20,107 nt of DNA, from contig CAZVIJ010000032.1 of assembly GCA_964626735.1 (NCBI GenBank), positions 1-20,107 on the forward strand, written 5' to 3'. Source of the stretch: CAZVIJ01 sp964626735. Lineage in GTDB: Bacteria; Patescibacteriota; Dojkabacteria; JAOAGR01. The notes beneath the pieces are model-generated. The model was not told the origin of the DNA. It searched no databases and saw only the letters and a list, made by a program, of their open reading frames with translations. Shown one piece after another: positions 7,929-15,193 of the stretch; position 1 is the stretch's first letter, and each line of letters starts with the position of its first letter. The position numbers and the translations under genes are program-made.

Positions 7929-10238
7929 ATGGAGAAACTCAGTGAAAAAATAACTGGTATTGGACTTATCCTTGTTCTATTAACATTTAATCCTCTCATA
8001 TCTCCGGGACTCTACTTCGATTCTACTCGTTCGTACGTCTTCCTTTCGGCGCATAAGGTGCTGCTTCTTGCGGTGATCAACCTTATTCTCCTTGGAATTT
8101 GGACTTGGCGGGTTTTCAAGACCAAGGAGCTCAACCTGACCTCGACGAAAATCTTCCTTCCGGTTTATCTGTGGGTGGCATCGTTTGTGCTTTCAACGGT
8201 CTTCTCCATCAATAGGCAGAATAGCATCTACGGCTTCGAGGCGACGCTACAAAATTCCCTTTTCGAGATGCTGATGCTGTTCGTCTTCTTTTTCTTCGTA
8301 GCGAATAACATTCGCGGGCAGAAGGCAGTGCAGTTCGTGCTTCGCTGCGTAAACATCTCAATGTCTATCATCGTCGTATGGCTGATACTCCGGTATTCGG
8401 GAGGCTGGAGCAACGGCTCGATCTTCTTTCGCGAATACTTCAATTCGACCTTGTTCACCCCATCCGGGCACTACGGCTCGCTGCTGGCGCTCGTTCTGGC
8501 GTCGTTCTTCGTGAGCATCGGTCTCGTCGTCACCAATATTCTCGAGTCGAAGGATAAAACAAGCCTGATTATCGATTCGCTCTCCGTAATTATTCTCGGC
8601 ACCGGGTTCATGAACCTGCTCAACGTTTCGGGCAGGACGCACAACTACTTCTATATGGTCCTTGCGCTCGTCGGCCTTGGCTTGATTTTCTTCATGATTC
8701 TCAACAACAAGAATTTAAGGAATGCGCTCGTTCCCGTCGCTTCCCTCGTCGGCGTTTCGGTAATCCTCGGCTTGGCAAGCTATTTCGGCCTGACCAGCAC
8801 CATCTTCAAGGGATTCAACTATCCCTCCGTTCCCATCGATGTATCGTGGGACGTTTCGGTCAACTCTATCCACGCATCGCTCAATAAAGGCTTTATCGGA
8901 AATGGGCCGAGCAACTTTACGTACGCGTTCGATCTATTCAAGAACGAAAGTTTGGTTCCCAACAACCTAACCATCAACAACAACGCGCCGTCGGTTCCCG
9001 AGCTTCGGATCAACCATGCGGGCTCGTACTTCCTCGAAGTCCTTAATTCCCAGGGTCTGCTCGGCATCATAACCTTCATACTCGTACTCGCCGTAACGTT
9101 GTACGTGGCCTTCAGGAAACTCTCCTCGAGCACCGTCGATTTCACCGGCATTTTCGTCTTGCTCGGATTCGTAACTTTGGCGCTCTCTACGCTCGTCACG
9201 GGATACGATTTCTCTCTCCTGCTGCTCATGTGGCTTTACTTGGGTTTGACGATCGCGGTCCTATACGAAATGGAGCCGACAAAGTCGCTCAATATCAGTA
9301 TGGCAAGCCGAACCATGCGGCTCGAACATAATTTCAACTACTTCTTCACGCTTATCCTGCTTGTCTGCTCTCTCGTCACCTTGTACAACGGCTTTTTCAT
9401 TACCTCGGCGAATGTATCCGCGTTCTGGGCTAAGCGATACCAATCAATCAACGACCTGGCGAATTACCAACGGAGCTCGCTCGACGCAGTCAACAAGTAT
9501 CCCAATTCCGACGTCTTCATACGGGAGCTCGTGAATGCAAACGGCGCGATACTCATCCAGAATATTGCCGACTTATCGCAACAGGTAACGAAAGATCCCC
9601 AGGCAAAACAAAAGCAGGAAGTGATCAACCAGTTCAATTATCTCGGAACGTTCCAAAAGGGTATCATGTCGAGCCTCTTCTATGCATCGAACAATTACCC
9701 TGACGAATACAAGAACTACTATTTGGCCGGCATATTGATCTCTCGCCTATCCGAGTTTTCCAATCTATCGCAAGACAGCTCGGCACTCGACTACTTCAAC
9801 GCGACACTCCTCAAGAATCCGACACACCCCGACACCTACTACCAAATTGCTCTTATCCAGGAACGCAACAAGAACCCAAACGCGGCGTTCACTGCAATCC
9901 GCCAGGCAAATGCGTATGACGTCAACAACATAATCTACCAGCTTAAATTTGCCGATATTCTCGTCGAAGTGCAGGGATATGATCAAGGCCTAACGATTTA
10001 CAACAATTTCAAGAAATTGAAAGAGCAGAATCCGAGCAACCAGCAAATCGCCGCACTTTACGACGCACAGCAAATCGACAAGAAAATAGAAACGGCCCAA
10101 AAGCTCAAGGATGAGGCTGCAAAGCAGCAGCAGCAAACCGGCAGTACCGACGACAAATCGAAAGCGCTTCCTACTCCATTACCAACGACGAGTCCGGTAC
10201 TTACCCTTACCCCGACGGTAACGCCTAAGAAGAAATAA
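7929..10238 (+). CDS. O-antigen ligase/polymerase-like (Wzy_C) membrane protein with TPR tail
   Basis: This is a 769-residue protein. Residues 1 to about 480 contain roughly a dozen membrane segments. The large loop signature GFIGNGPSNFTYAF (about 321-334) and the later HAGSYFLEVLNSQGLLGI (about 363-380) are the typical Wzy_C/WaaL/PglL pattern. These enzymes transfer or polymerise glycans from undecaprenyl-diphosphate outside the membrane. A soluble helical C-terminal part (about 480-720) includes TPR-like repeats (about 615-705, with NPTHPDTYYQIALIQERN). It ends in a Gln-rich stretch and a Thr/Pro tail with KKK. Whether it is a polymerase, ligase or protein O-oligosaccharyltransferase cannot be told from sequence. 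The start at 7929 has no Shine-Dalgarno. The gene is divergent from the surface protein. Confidence 0.8.
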   Translation: MEKLSEKITGIGLILVLLTFNPLISPGLYFDSTRSYVFLSAHKVLLLAVINLILLGIWTWRVFKTKELNLTSTKIFLPVYLWVASFVLSTVFSINRQNSIYGFEATLQNSLFEMLMLFVFFFFVANNIRGQKAVQFVLRCVNISMSIIVVWLILRYSGGWSNGSIFFREYFNSTLFTPSGHYGSLLALVLASFFVSIGLVVTNILESKDKTSLIIDSLSVIILGTGFMNLLNVSGRTHNYFYMVLALVGLGLIFFMILNNKNLRNALVPVASLVGVSVILGLASYFGLTSTIFKGFNYPSVPIDVSWDVSVNSIHASLNKGFIGNGPSNFTYAFDLFKNESLVPNNLTINNNAPSVPELRINHAGSYFLEVLNSQGLLGIITFILVLAVTLYVAFRKLSSSTVDFTGIFVLLGFVTLALSTLVTGYDFSLLLLMWLYLGLTIAVLYEMEPTKSLNISMASRTMRLEHNFNYFFTLILLVCSLVTLYNGFFITSANVSAFWAKRYQSINDLANYQRSSLDAVNKYPNSDVFIRELVNANGAILIQNIADLSQQVTKDPQAKQKQEVINQFNYLGTFQKGIMSSLFYASNNYPDEYKNYYLAGILISRLSEFSNLSQDSSALDYFNATLLKNPTHPDTYYQIALIQERNKNPNAAFTAIRQANAYDVNNIIYQLKFADILVEVQGYDQGLTIYNNFKKLKEQNPSNQQIAALYDAQQIDKKIETAQKLKDEAAKQQQQTGSTDDKSKALPTPLPTTSPVLTLTPTVTPKKK

Positions 10239-10244
10239 CCTGCC

Positions 10245-10265
10245 GATGCCACATTTCGTGGCATC
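10245..10265 (+). terminator. 8-bp hairpin after the O-antigen-ligase-like gene (possible terminator)
   Basis: GATGCCAC-ATTTC-GTGGCATC forms a perfect 8-bp stem with a 5-nt loop, 7 nt after the stop codon. No T-run follows, so it may be a weak or factor-dependent terminator, or a processing/stabilising structure in an mRNA shared with the next gene (start 10288). Confidence 0.35.
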
Positions 10266-10287
10266 AGCTCCTTGAAATGTTTGCGCC

Positions 10288-11349
10288 ATGATAGACAGCA
10301 ACCTCTCCTACAAAATAACCGATAAGACCCTCTTACATATCGCCCACCTCGAGCGGAACATTACGATACTTACCCAAAACGAGCTTCCCGCCGCAACGAG
10401 ATACAAAAAAGTAACCGAAAGCCTCTTTGAAGATTTATTCGCAATCAGCAGCCTCTTCAAACTCAACCTCACCCATGGTGATATCAAGAAAATCGCTATC
10501 GGACGGGAGACAAGCTCTAAAGAGGAAAAGCTGCTTTCGAATATCCGCCAAATTTTCGACTTCATACAAAACAACTATCGTAAGGACAATATCGTTTTCA
10601 ATTTCCATCTCGTGCAGCATATCGTTAAACTGCTCCAATCCGAGATTCTGGAAGTGTGGGATATCGGCAAGATACGGACGGGCGGAGAAACGGTGGATAA
10701 GACATTCGAGTTGGAGAACCAGTCGTACACGAACTCCGATATTTCCGGGCTGCTTGCCGATGCCGTGCTCTGGATCGAGAACGACAACGACACGCATCCG
10801 TTTATCAAGGCATGCGTCTTCATGATGCTGATTAACGTCAATTCTCCGTTTGTCGGGCTCAACTTCATCTCATCGCTTATCTTCTTTCGGGTAATTCTTG
10901 AAAAGTACAATTACGGAAACGGTTTTTGCATTCCGCTTTTCAAGATCCTCAACCACAAGAACTTCAACATGTTCGAAATGCTCAATGCTTCGCTCTCCAA
11001 AACCTCGACCATAGGACTTTCCGAGGTGATTCAAAGTATGGCTGGAGCTATGGATGAGATCATCAACCATTACAAAAGCGAGTTCGTGCAGTTCGATTAT
11101 GTCGATATTAAGTCGTCAACGACGAAGCTCGACTTGAACGACCGTCAACTTAAGCTACTGAAACTTCTCCAGCAGAAAGTTTTTATCAAACGAAGGGAAT
11201 ACATAAAGCTGTTCAAGGTTTCGCCGATGACCGCATACCGCGATCTCAATTTCCTGCAGGAAAAGAACTTGCTCGTGCTTACCGGCAATGGGAAATCGAC
11301 CACGTATACCCTTTCGACAAAGGCAAGCACGCCGACCAACGTTACGTAG
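10288..11349 (+). CDS. Fic-fold protein with degenerate catalytic motif and C-terminal winged helix
   Basis: The 353-residue layout matches the Fic-wHTH family. The N-terminal helical part has TESLFEDLFAISSL, where active Fic proteins carry the EA..SS.IEG region. WDIGKIRT (124-131) stands for the usual pGk.R. HPFIKACVFMMLINV (170-184) leads into the catalytic loop, and the C-terminal winged helix (about 283-345) includes NDRQLKLLKLL and VSPMTAYRDLNFLQEKNLL, ending GNGKSTTYTLS. The AMPylation motif HPFxDGNGR is replaced by SPFVGLNFI (186-194), so the catalytic His, the acidic residue and the Arg are absent. This predicts no AMP transfer. The intact helix-turn-helix suggests a DNA-binding regulator. 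The start at 10288 lacks a Shine-Dalgarno. Family assignment is good; function is inferred. Confidence 0.72.
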   Translation: MIDSNLSYKITDKTLLHIAHLERNITILTQNELPAATRYKKVTESLFEDLFAISSLFKLNLTHGDIKKIAIGRETSSKEEKLLSNIRQIFDFIQNNYRKDNIVFNFHLVQHIVKLLQSEILEVWDIGKIRTGGETVDKTFELENQSYTNSDISGLLADAVLWIENDNDTHPFIKACVFMMLINVNSPFVGLNFISSLIFFRVILEKYNYGNGFCIPLFKILNHKNFNMFEMLNASLSKTSTIGLSEVIQSMAGAMDEIINHYKSEFVQFDYVDIKSSTTKLDLNDRQLKLLKLLQQKVFIKRREYIKLFKVSPMTAYRDLNFLQEKNLLVLTGNGKSTTYTLSTKASTPTNVT

Positions 11350-12196
11350 CGGGCTGCTTAGCCTTATAGGGAGTCTTAACCGGAACCTCCGTGTATCCTT
11401 GCGGAATATCGTAAAGGCGATCGAATGTATCGAACGACTTCCAATCGAAATAGATTTCAGAAGGCTTATTGGAATAGTCGAGGGCTATAGAAAAGCTTTT
11501 GAATAAACCGGTTTCCGGCTCTGTTTCGATGACGACATCCTGAACCTCATCGCTCGTGAAGAGATGATGGCTCCACTTTCCCGAATATAAGTTCGTTGCG
11601 CGTTCGACCGGGTTGAACTTTCCGTCTTTGTAATCCTGCAGGAGCGGAACGAGCGGGAATGTGGTTTCTAGTTGCGCTTTCGTCGCCGCGAATGCGAGTA
11701 ACGCGTTCTTCTCGCTGTCGTCCGGTATCGGATACGTCGTATACGATTTGAGCGTGTTGCTGATGTAGACGATATCGTTTTTCTTGTTGAAGAAAAGCGT
11801 CTCGTTCTGGCCGTACGTCCGTATATCGAGCCTTTTGACCTTTCCCTTATCGATAAAGAAGAACAAATCGTCGTACTTGTTTTCCAATGCGCTTACGGTA
11901 TTGGTCGGTACGCTTTGTACTTGGGTAGGATTCGGTGTCGGCGTAGATTTGTCCTTCACGACAAGCGACCCGCGCGTGTAGACTTGGAACCCGCCTTTAT
12001 AGAAGGCATCGACTGCGGAATCGAACGTCACCTTCCTGGTGACTTCCCGGATATTGGTCGAATCGGACTTTTTGGAATTGCCGTTAACCTGCAGTACGAG
12101 CAATACGATAACCCCGATAAGGACGACTGTCAGAAACGGCTGCACCCAATTGAGATTCTTCAGGTCTAGATTTATGTTTGGAAGCGGTAATTTCAT
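11342..12196 (-). CDS. Single-pass membrane protein of unknown function, coupled to grpE
   Basis: I do not recognise this 284-residue protein with confidence. It has a short cytoplasmic N-terminus, one membrane segment (about 18-37), a Thr/Pro-rich stretch (about 83-100, STPTPNPT), and an extracytoplasmic domain rich in alternating hydrophobic/polar strands. The strand pattern (DLFFFIDKGKVKRLDIR, ending FDTFDRLYDIPQGYTEV) is reminiscent of LolA/LppX-like lipid-carrier folds, but this is a weak resemblance. Its ATG overlaps the grpE stop by 4 nt (ATGA), so it is translated from the grpE message. Its end overlaps the 3' end of the convergent Fic-wHTH gene by 8 nt. Confidence 0.7.
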   Translation of the reverse strand: MKLPLPNINLDLKNLNWVQPFLTVVLIGVIVLLVLQVNGNSKKSDSTNIREVTRKVTFDSAVDAFYKGGFQVYTRGSLVVKDKSTPTPNPTQVQSVPTNTVSALENKYDDLFFFIDKGKVKRLDIRTYGQNETLFFNKKNDIVYISNTLKSYTTYPIPDDSEKNALLAFAATKAQLETTFPLVPLLQDYKDGKFNPVERATNLYSGKWSHHLFTSDEVQDVVIETEPETGLFKSFSIALDYSNKPSEIYFDWKSFDTFDRLYDIPQGYTEVPVKTPYKAKQPAT

Positions 12197-12732
12197 TTGC
12201 CCACGATAACTTTAGCCGTCCTCAAAACGCGGTCGGTATACGTATAGCCTTTCCTGATCACTTGGGAAATGCGCCCCTTGTTCTCTTCATCGTCGATCGT
12301 CGTCACTACTTCTGCCTTGGAGGAATCGTAATCGTCGCCACGTTCGAGCTTGATCGGTTCAACACCTTCGAGGCTTAAGGTATGGAGCATCTTCGACTTG
12401 AGCATTTCGAGGATATTTCGCGTCTCTTCCGAAGTTTCATCTTGCATCAAGCCGTTCTCGATATCGTCGAGGATGTCGAGGAACTTCAGTATCAAGTTGC
12501 TGTTGGCGAACTTCACGATAGATTTCGATTCAGCCTCTTTTTGCTTCTGGTAATTCGCGAATTCCGAAAGAAGCCGTACATACTTGTCCTTGTAGTCGTC
12601 CTGCTTCGGCTCGTCGGCAGGTACTGCTTGATCGGCTCCTTCGTCAGAATCCACCATTTCGTCACGGATGTCTCGTTCGTTCTCCTCGGTGTGCTTTTCG
12701 TCAGTTTTAGGATTCTTATCGTCGTGTTTCAT
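12193..12732 (-). CDS. grpE: GrpE nucleotide-exchange factor
   Basis: GrpE releases ADP from DnaK in the cytosolic Hsp70 cycle. An acidic, disordered N-terminus (about 50 residues) precedes the dimerising coiled-coil helix with YKDKYVRLLSEFANYQKQKEAE. The four-helix region contains ILKFLDILDDIENGL. The C-terminal beta domain has the family signature GKISQVIRKGY-like segment (here GRISQVIRKGYTYTDRVLRTAKVIV). The longer frame back to 12822 is rejected: a TTGCCA-N17-TAAAAT promoter lies just upstream of the ATG at 12732, giving 179 aa, a normal GrpE length. dnaK and dnaJ are not adjacent; instead a membrane protein follows with a 4-nt overlap. Confidence 0.94.
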   Translation of the reverse strand: MKHDDKNPKTDEKHTEENERDIRDEMVDSDEGADQAVPADEPKQDDYKDKYVRLLSEFANYQKQKEAESKSIVKFANSNLILKFLDILDDIENGLMQDETSEETRNILEMLKSKMLHTLSLEGVEPIKLERGDDYDSSKAEVVTTIDDEENKGRISQVIRKGYTYTDRVLRTAKVIVGK

Positions 12733-12739
12733 ACCCGGT

Positions 12740-12768
12740 ATTTTATAACTCATGCCGAAAAATGGCAA
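12740..12768 (-). promoter_or_regulatory. grpE promoter TTGCCA-N17-TAAAAT, leaderless
   Basis: On the minus strand, the -35 TTGCCA (12763-12768, 5 of 6) and -10 TAAAAT (12740-12745, 5 of 6) are separated by 17 nt. Exactly 7 nt follow before the ATG at 12732, so the predicted transcript begins at the start codon. An overlapping TATAAA (12742-12747) is an alternative -10. No HrcA/CIRCE inverted repeat is seen. Confidence 0.6.
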
Positions 12769-12790
12769 AATCGATTTAACTCTGCCAAAC

Positions 12791-15085
12791 TTACGCTTCA
12801 ACATCGGCATTGAGGAACGCATCGAGATCTTGCACCAGCACCTCGCGCGGACGAGGGCCGTCTTGCGGACCGACTACCCCTGCCATCTCGAGCTCATCGA
12901 TTAATCGAGCAGCACGGGCATATCCGATCTTCATCTTCGTCTGGAGGAGCGAAGCCGAGCCCTTCTGCGCGCCAATCACGATTTCCGCAGCCTGCTTGAA
13001 CAGCGGATCGTCGGACATAAAGTTTCCTCCTTCGCTGCCGCCTTCTGTCGGTACCGTCAAAATCTCGTCCTCGTTGTATACGACATCCGGCGCCTGCTTC
13101 TTGATGAAATCGAGAACCTTATTGAATTCGGCGTCGCTGTACCATGCACCCTGGATACGTACCGGCTTCAAGTCGTTTGCAGTCTTGAAGAGCAGATCTC
13201 CCTTTCCGAGCAGGGTTTCCGCACCGGTCGAGTCGAGGATGACGCGGGAATCTATTGATGTAGCTACCGTCAAGGCAACGCGAGCGGGAATATTCGATCG
13301 GATCAAACCGGTGATGACATCGGCTGTCGGCCTCTGCGTTGCGACAATTAGGTGAATGCCGACAGCGCGGGCTTTCTGCGCCAAGCGGATAATCGATGTT
13401 TCGACTTCCTGCCTGAACTGCATCATAAGGTCGGAGAATTCGTCGATAATGATGATGATATAGGGCATGAGATTACCCGTCGTTTCCGTATACTGTTCGA
13501 TATTCCTGACCCTCGCCTCCTTCAGCGTCTTATACCGCTCTTCCATTTCATTGACGGCCCACTTGAGTGCCGTCGAAGCCTTGGACATATCCGTAATCGG
13601 ACTGGTTAGCAAGTGCGGGATGCCGTCATACGGCGCCATTTCGACCATCTTCGGGTCGATCATAATGAACTTGAGTTCGTCGGGGCTCATCTTCATCAAA
13701 AGCGTAATGATGAATACGTTAACCAAGAAAGATTTTCCCATACCCGTCGCGCCGGCTACGAGCAAGTGGGGCATTTTCTGGAGGTCCCTGACCACCGGTT
13801 TTCCTCCCGTATCGATACCGACAGCCATTCCAAGGAGCGGTTTTTCGGAGCCGTCGAAGATGGGCATGATCGATTCGCGTAACTGTGTCAGCTGGCGCTT
13901 TTCGTTCGGCACATCGATGCCGATATACGAAGTATTCGGGATAAGCTCGATACGCAAGTCTGAACCGGCAGCAAGCGTTAGGGCGAGGTCTTTAGAGAGA
14001 TTGGAAATTTTGGTGAATTTGACGCCGGCTGCAGGATCTACGAAGAATTGGGTTACCGCAGGGCCTTGTCGGTAGTTCTCTACTTTTGCCTCGATATTGA
14101 AGCTTTTCAGAGTCTCTTCGATGGCACGCGCCTTTCTCTTGATTACATCCATTGAGTCGCGCTCTTTCGGCTTAATTTCATCCAAGAGCTCGAGCGGTGG
14201 GAGTACCCAATCGGGATAATTACGTTGCGACAAGTCGAGCCCCTCATGAGCAGCTTCAGGCACGGCGCCCAAATTCCTCAATGGCTTATTGACCTTATCC
14301 CCCGTCCCTTTCGCTACGTTCGCGAGGTTAATATTGAAATCCGATGCGGGTTGGAGCGGCAAGTCTTTCTTCGAGTAGATATCGCTTACCATCTTGATGT
14401 CAGGATCGAACTGGAGAAGCTCGCCATCTTGAACGGCGGTACCACCCCGTTTGCCCTTCTCCACTTTGCCGAGCATGTTCATCTCGAGATTCTTATCCAT
14501 GCTGCGGATTTTATCGGTGCCCTTCTGAGCGAGACTGAAGAACGCGACAACGCCGTTCTTTAACCCGACGACGACGCGGGAAAGGATATTGATAAACGAA
14601 ACGATACCGTCCCCTATCTGCTTCGGCGTGAAATCGAGCGCGATCAGCAACGAGAAAAGCATCAGGAGTCCAAGCACGATGAACGCCCCTTCGATCGCGA
14701 GACGGTCTTTCACGTACTCCGAGATATTGTATCCCAGTATGCCGCCGTACTCGCCGTTATAGGCAAGCTCCCTCGATTTGTCGACATCGGCGAAAAGCTG
14801 GATCCAACCGAGGAAGCAAAACATGAATAGGATGAGGAAGAGCAGTACCTTGAACGAATTGTATCGCGTCTTGGTACCGAAAAGCCGTAGCGACGTGACG
14901 AACAGTACGATAGACATGACGATAACGCCAAGGCCCAGGAAATTCTTGAATAACGTTAAAACTTCGGACTTCGAAATAAGGCTGATGAGAAGCAGCACGG
15001 AGACAACCAAACAAAAGATGCCGAGTACTGCGAGAGATTCTGGGTCACGAATTGTTATATGTTTTTTCTTACGTTTGCGTGACAA
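12791..15085 (-). CDS. ftsK: FtsK/SpoIIIE DNA translocase
   Basis: FtsK is a septal, membrane-anchored, hexameric ATP-driven translocase that clears chromosomal DNA from the division site. This copy is 764 residues. It has four N-terminal membrane segments (about 18-38, 49-70, 79-98, 131-151), a linker of about 130 residues, the alpha domain (about 300-430), and the motor with Walker A GATGMGKS (445-452) and Walker B IIIIIDEFSDLM (about 545-556). The TQRPTADVITGLIRSNIPARVAL and LLGKGDLLF segments follow. The C-terminal gamma winged helix (about 700-764) recognises orienting DNA sequences. The start is TTG: an in-frame TAA lies two codons upstream, and no ATG opens the conserved N-terminus. 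The linker is short compared with E. coli. Confidence 0.95.
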   Translation of the reverse strand: MSRKRKKKHITIRDPESLAVLGIFCLVVSVLLLISLISKSEVLTLFKNFLGLGVIVMSIVLFVTSLRLFGTKTRYNSFKVLLFLILFMFCFLGWIQLFADVDKSRELAYNGEYGGILGYNISEYVKDRLAIEGAFIVLGLLMLFSLLIALDFTPKQIGDGIVSFINILSRVVVGLKNGVVAFFSLAQKGTDKIRSMDKNLEMNMLGKVEKGKRGGTAVQDGELLQFDPDIKMVSDIYSKKDLPLQPASDFNINLANVAKGTGDKVNKPLRNLGAVPEAAHEGLDLSQRNYPDWVLPPLELLDEIKPKERDSMDVIKRKARAIEETLKSFNIEAKVENYRQGPAVTQFFVDPAAGVKFTKISNLSKDLALTLAAGSDLRIELIPNTSYIGIDVPNEKRQLTQLRESIMPIFDGSEKPLLGMAVGIDTGGKPVVRDLQKMPHLLVAGATGMGKSFLVNVFIITLLMKMSPDELKFIMIDPKMVEMAPYDGIPHLLTSPITDMSKASTALKWAVNEMEERYKTLKEARVRNIEQYTETTGNLMPYIIIIIDEFSDLMMQFRQEVETSIIRLAQKARAVGIHLIVATQRPTADVITGLIRSNIPARVALTVATSIDSRVILDSTGAETLLGKGDLLFKTANDLKPVRIQGAWYSDAEFNKVLDFIKKQAPDVVYNEDEILTVPTEGGSEGGNFMSDDPLFKQAAEIVIGAQKGSASLLQTKMKIGYARAARLIDELEMAGVVGPQDGPRPREVLVQDLDAFLNADVEA

Positions 15086-15109
15086 TGTTTAGGCAGTTAG
15101 ATAGTGACG

Positions 15110-15115
15110 ATTATA
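15110..15115 (-). promoter_or_regulatory. -10 box (TATAAT) of ftsK
   Basis: This perfect TATAAT on the minus strand lies 24 nt before the TTG start at 15085; the predicted leader is about 18 nt, with no Shine-Dalgarno. A -35 is not evident. The rest of the 108-nt gap between ftsK and eno (15086-15193) shows no other gene or RNA that I can support. Confidence 0.5.
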
Positions 15116-15193
15116 TACAAATACATAGGAAACATCACTAACAAGCAACATTAGAGCAATTCGAACCAATAATCAAGATTGTACCGCCTTTTT

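Noticed and set aside
10843..10869. Frameshift or sequencing error as the cause of the degenerate Fic loop
   Set aside because: The frame continues cleanly into an intact winged helix, and the flanking helices keep the family pattern, so substitution rather than a shift explains the loop.
12733..12822. Longer grpE start at 12822
   Set aside because: The extension crosses a good promoter and the end of ftsK, and adds a non-GrpE basic segment; the ATG at 12732 gives a normal GrpE.
15086..15193. Possible small RNA or tRNA in the ftsK-eno gap
   Set aside because: No cloverleaf, TTCRA arm or stable hairpin could be found; only the ftsK -10 box is supported.
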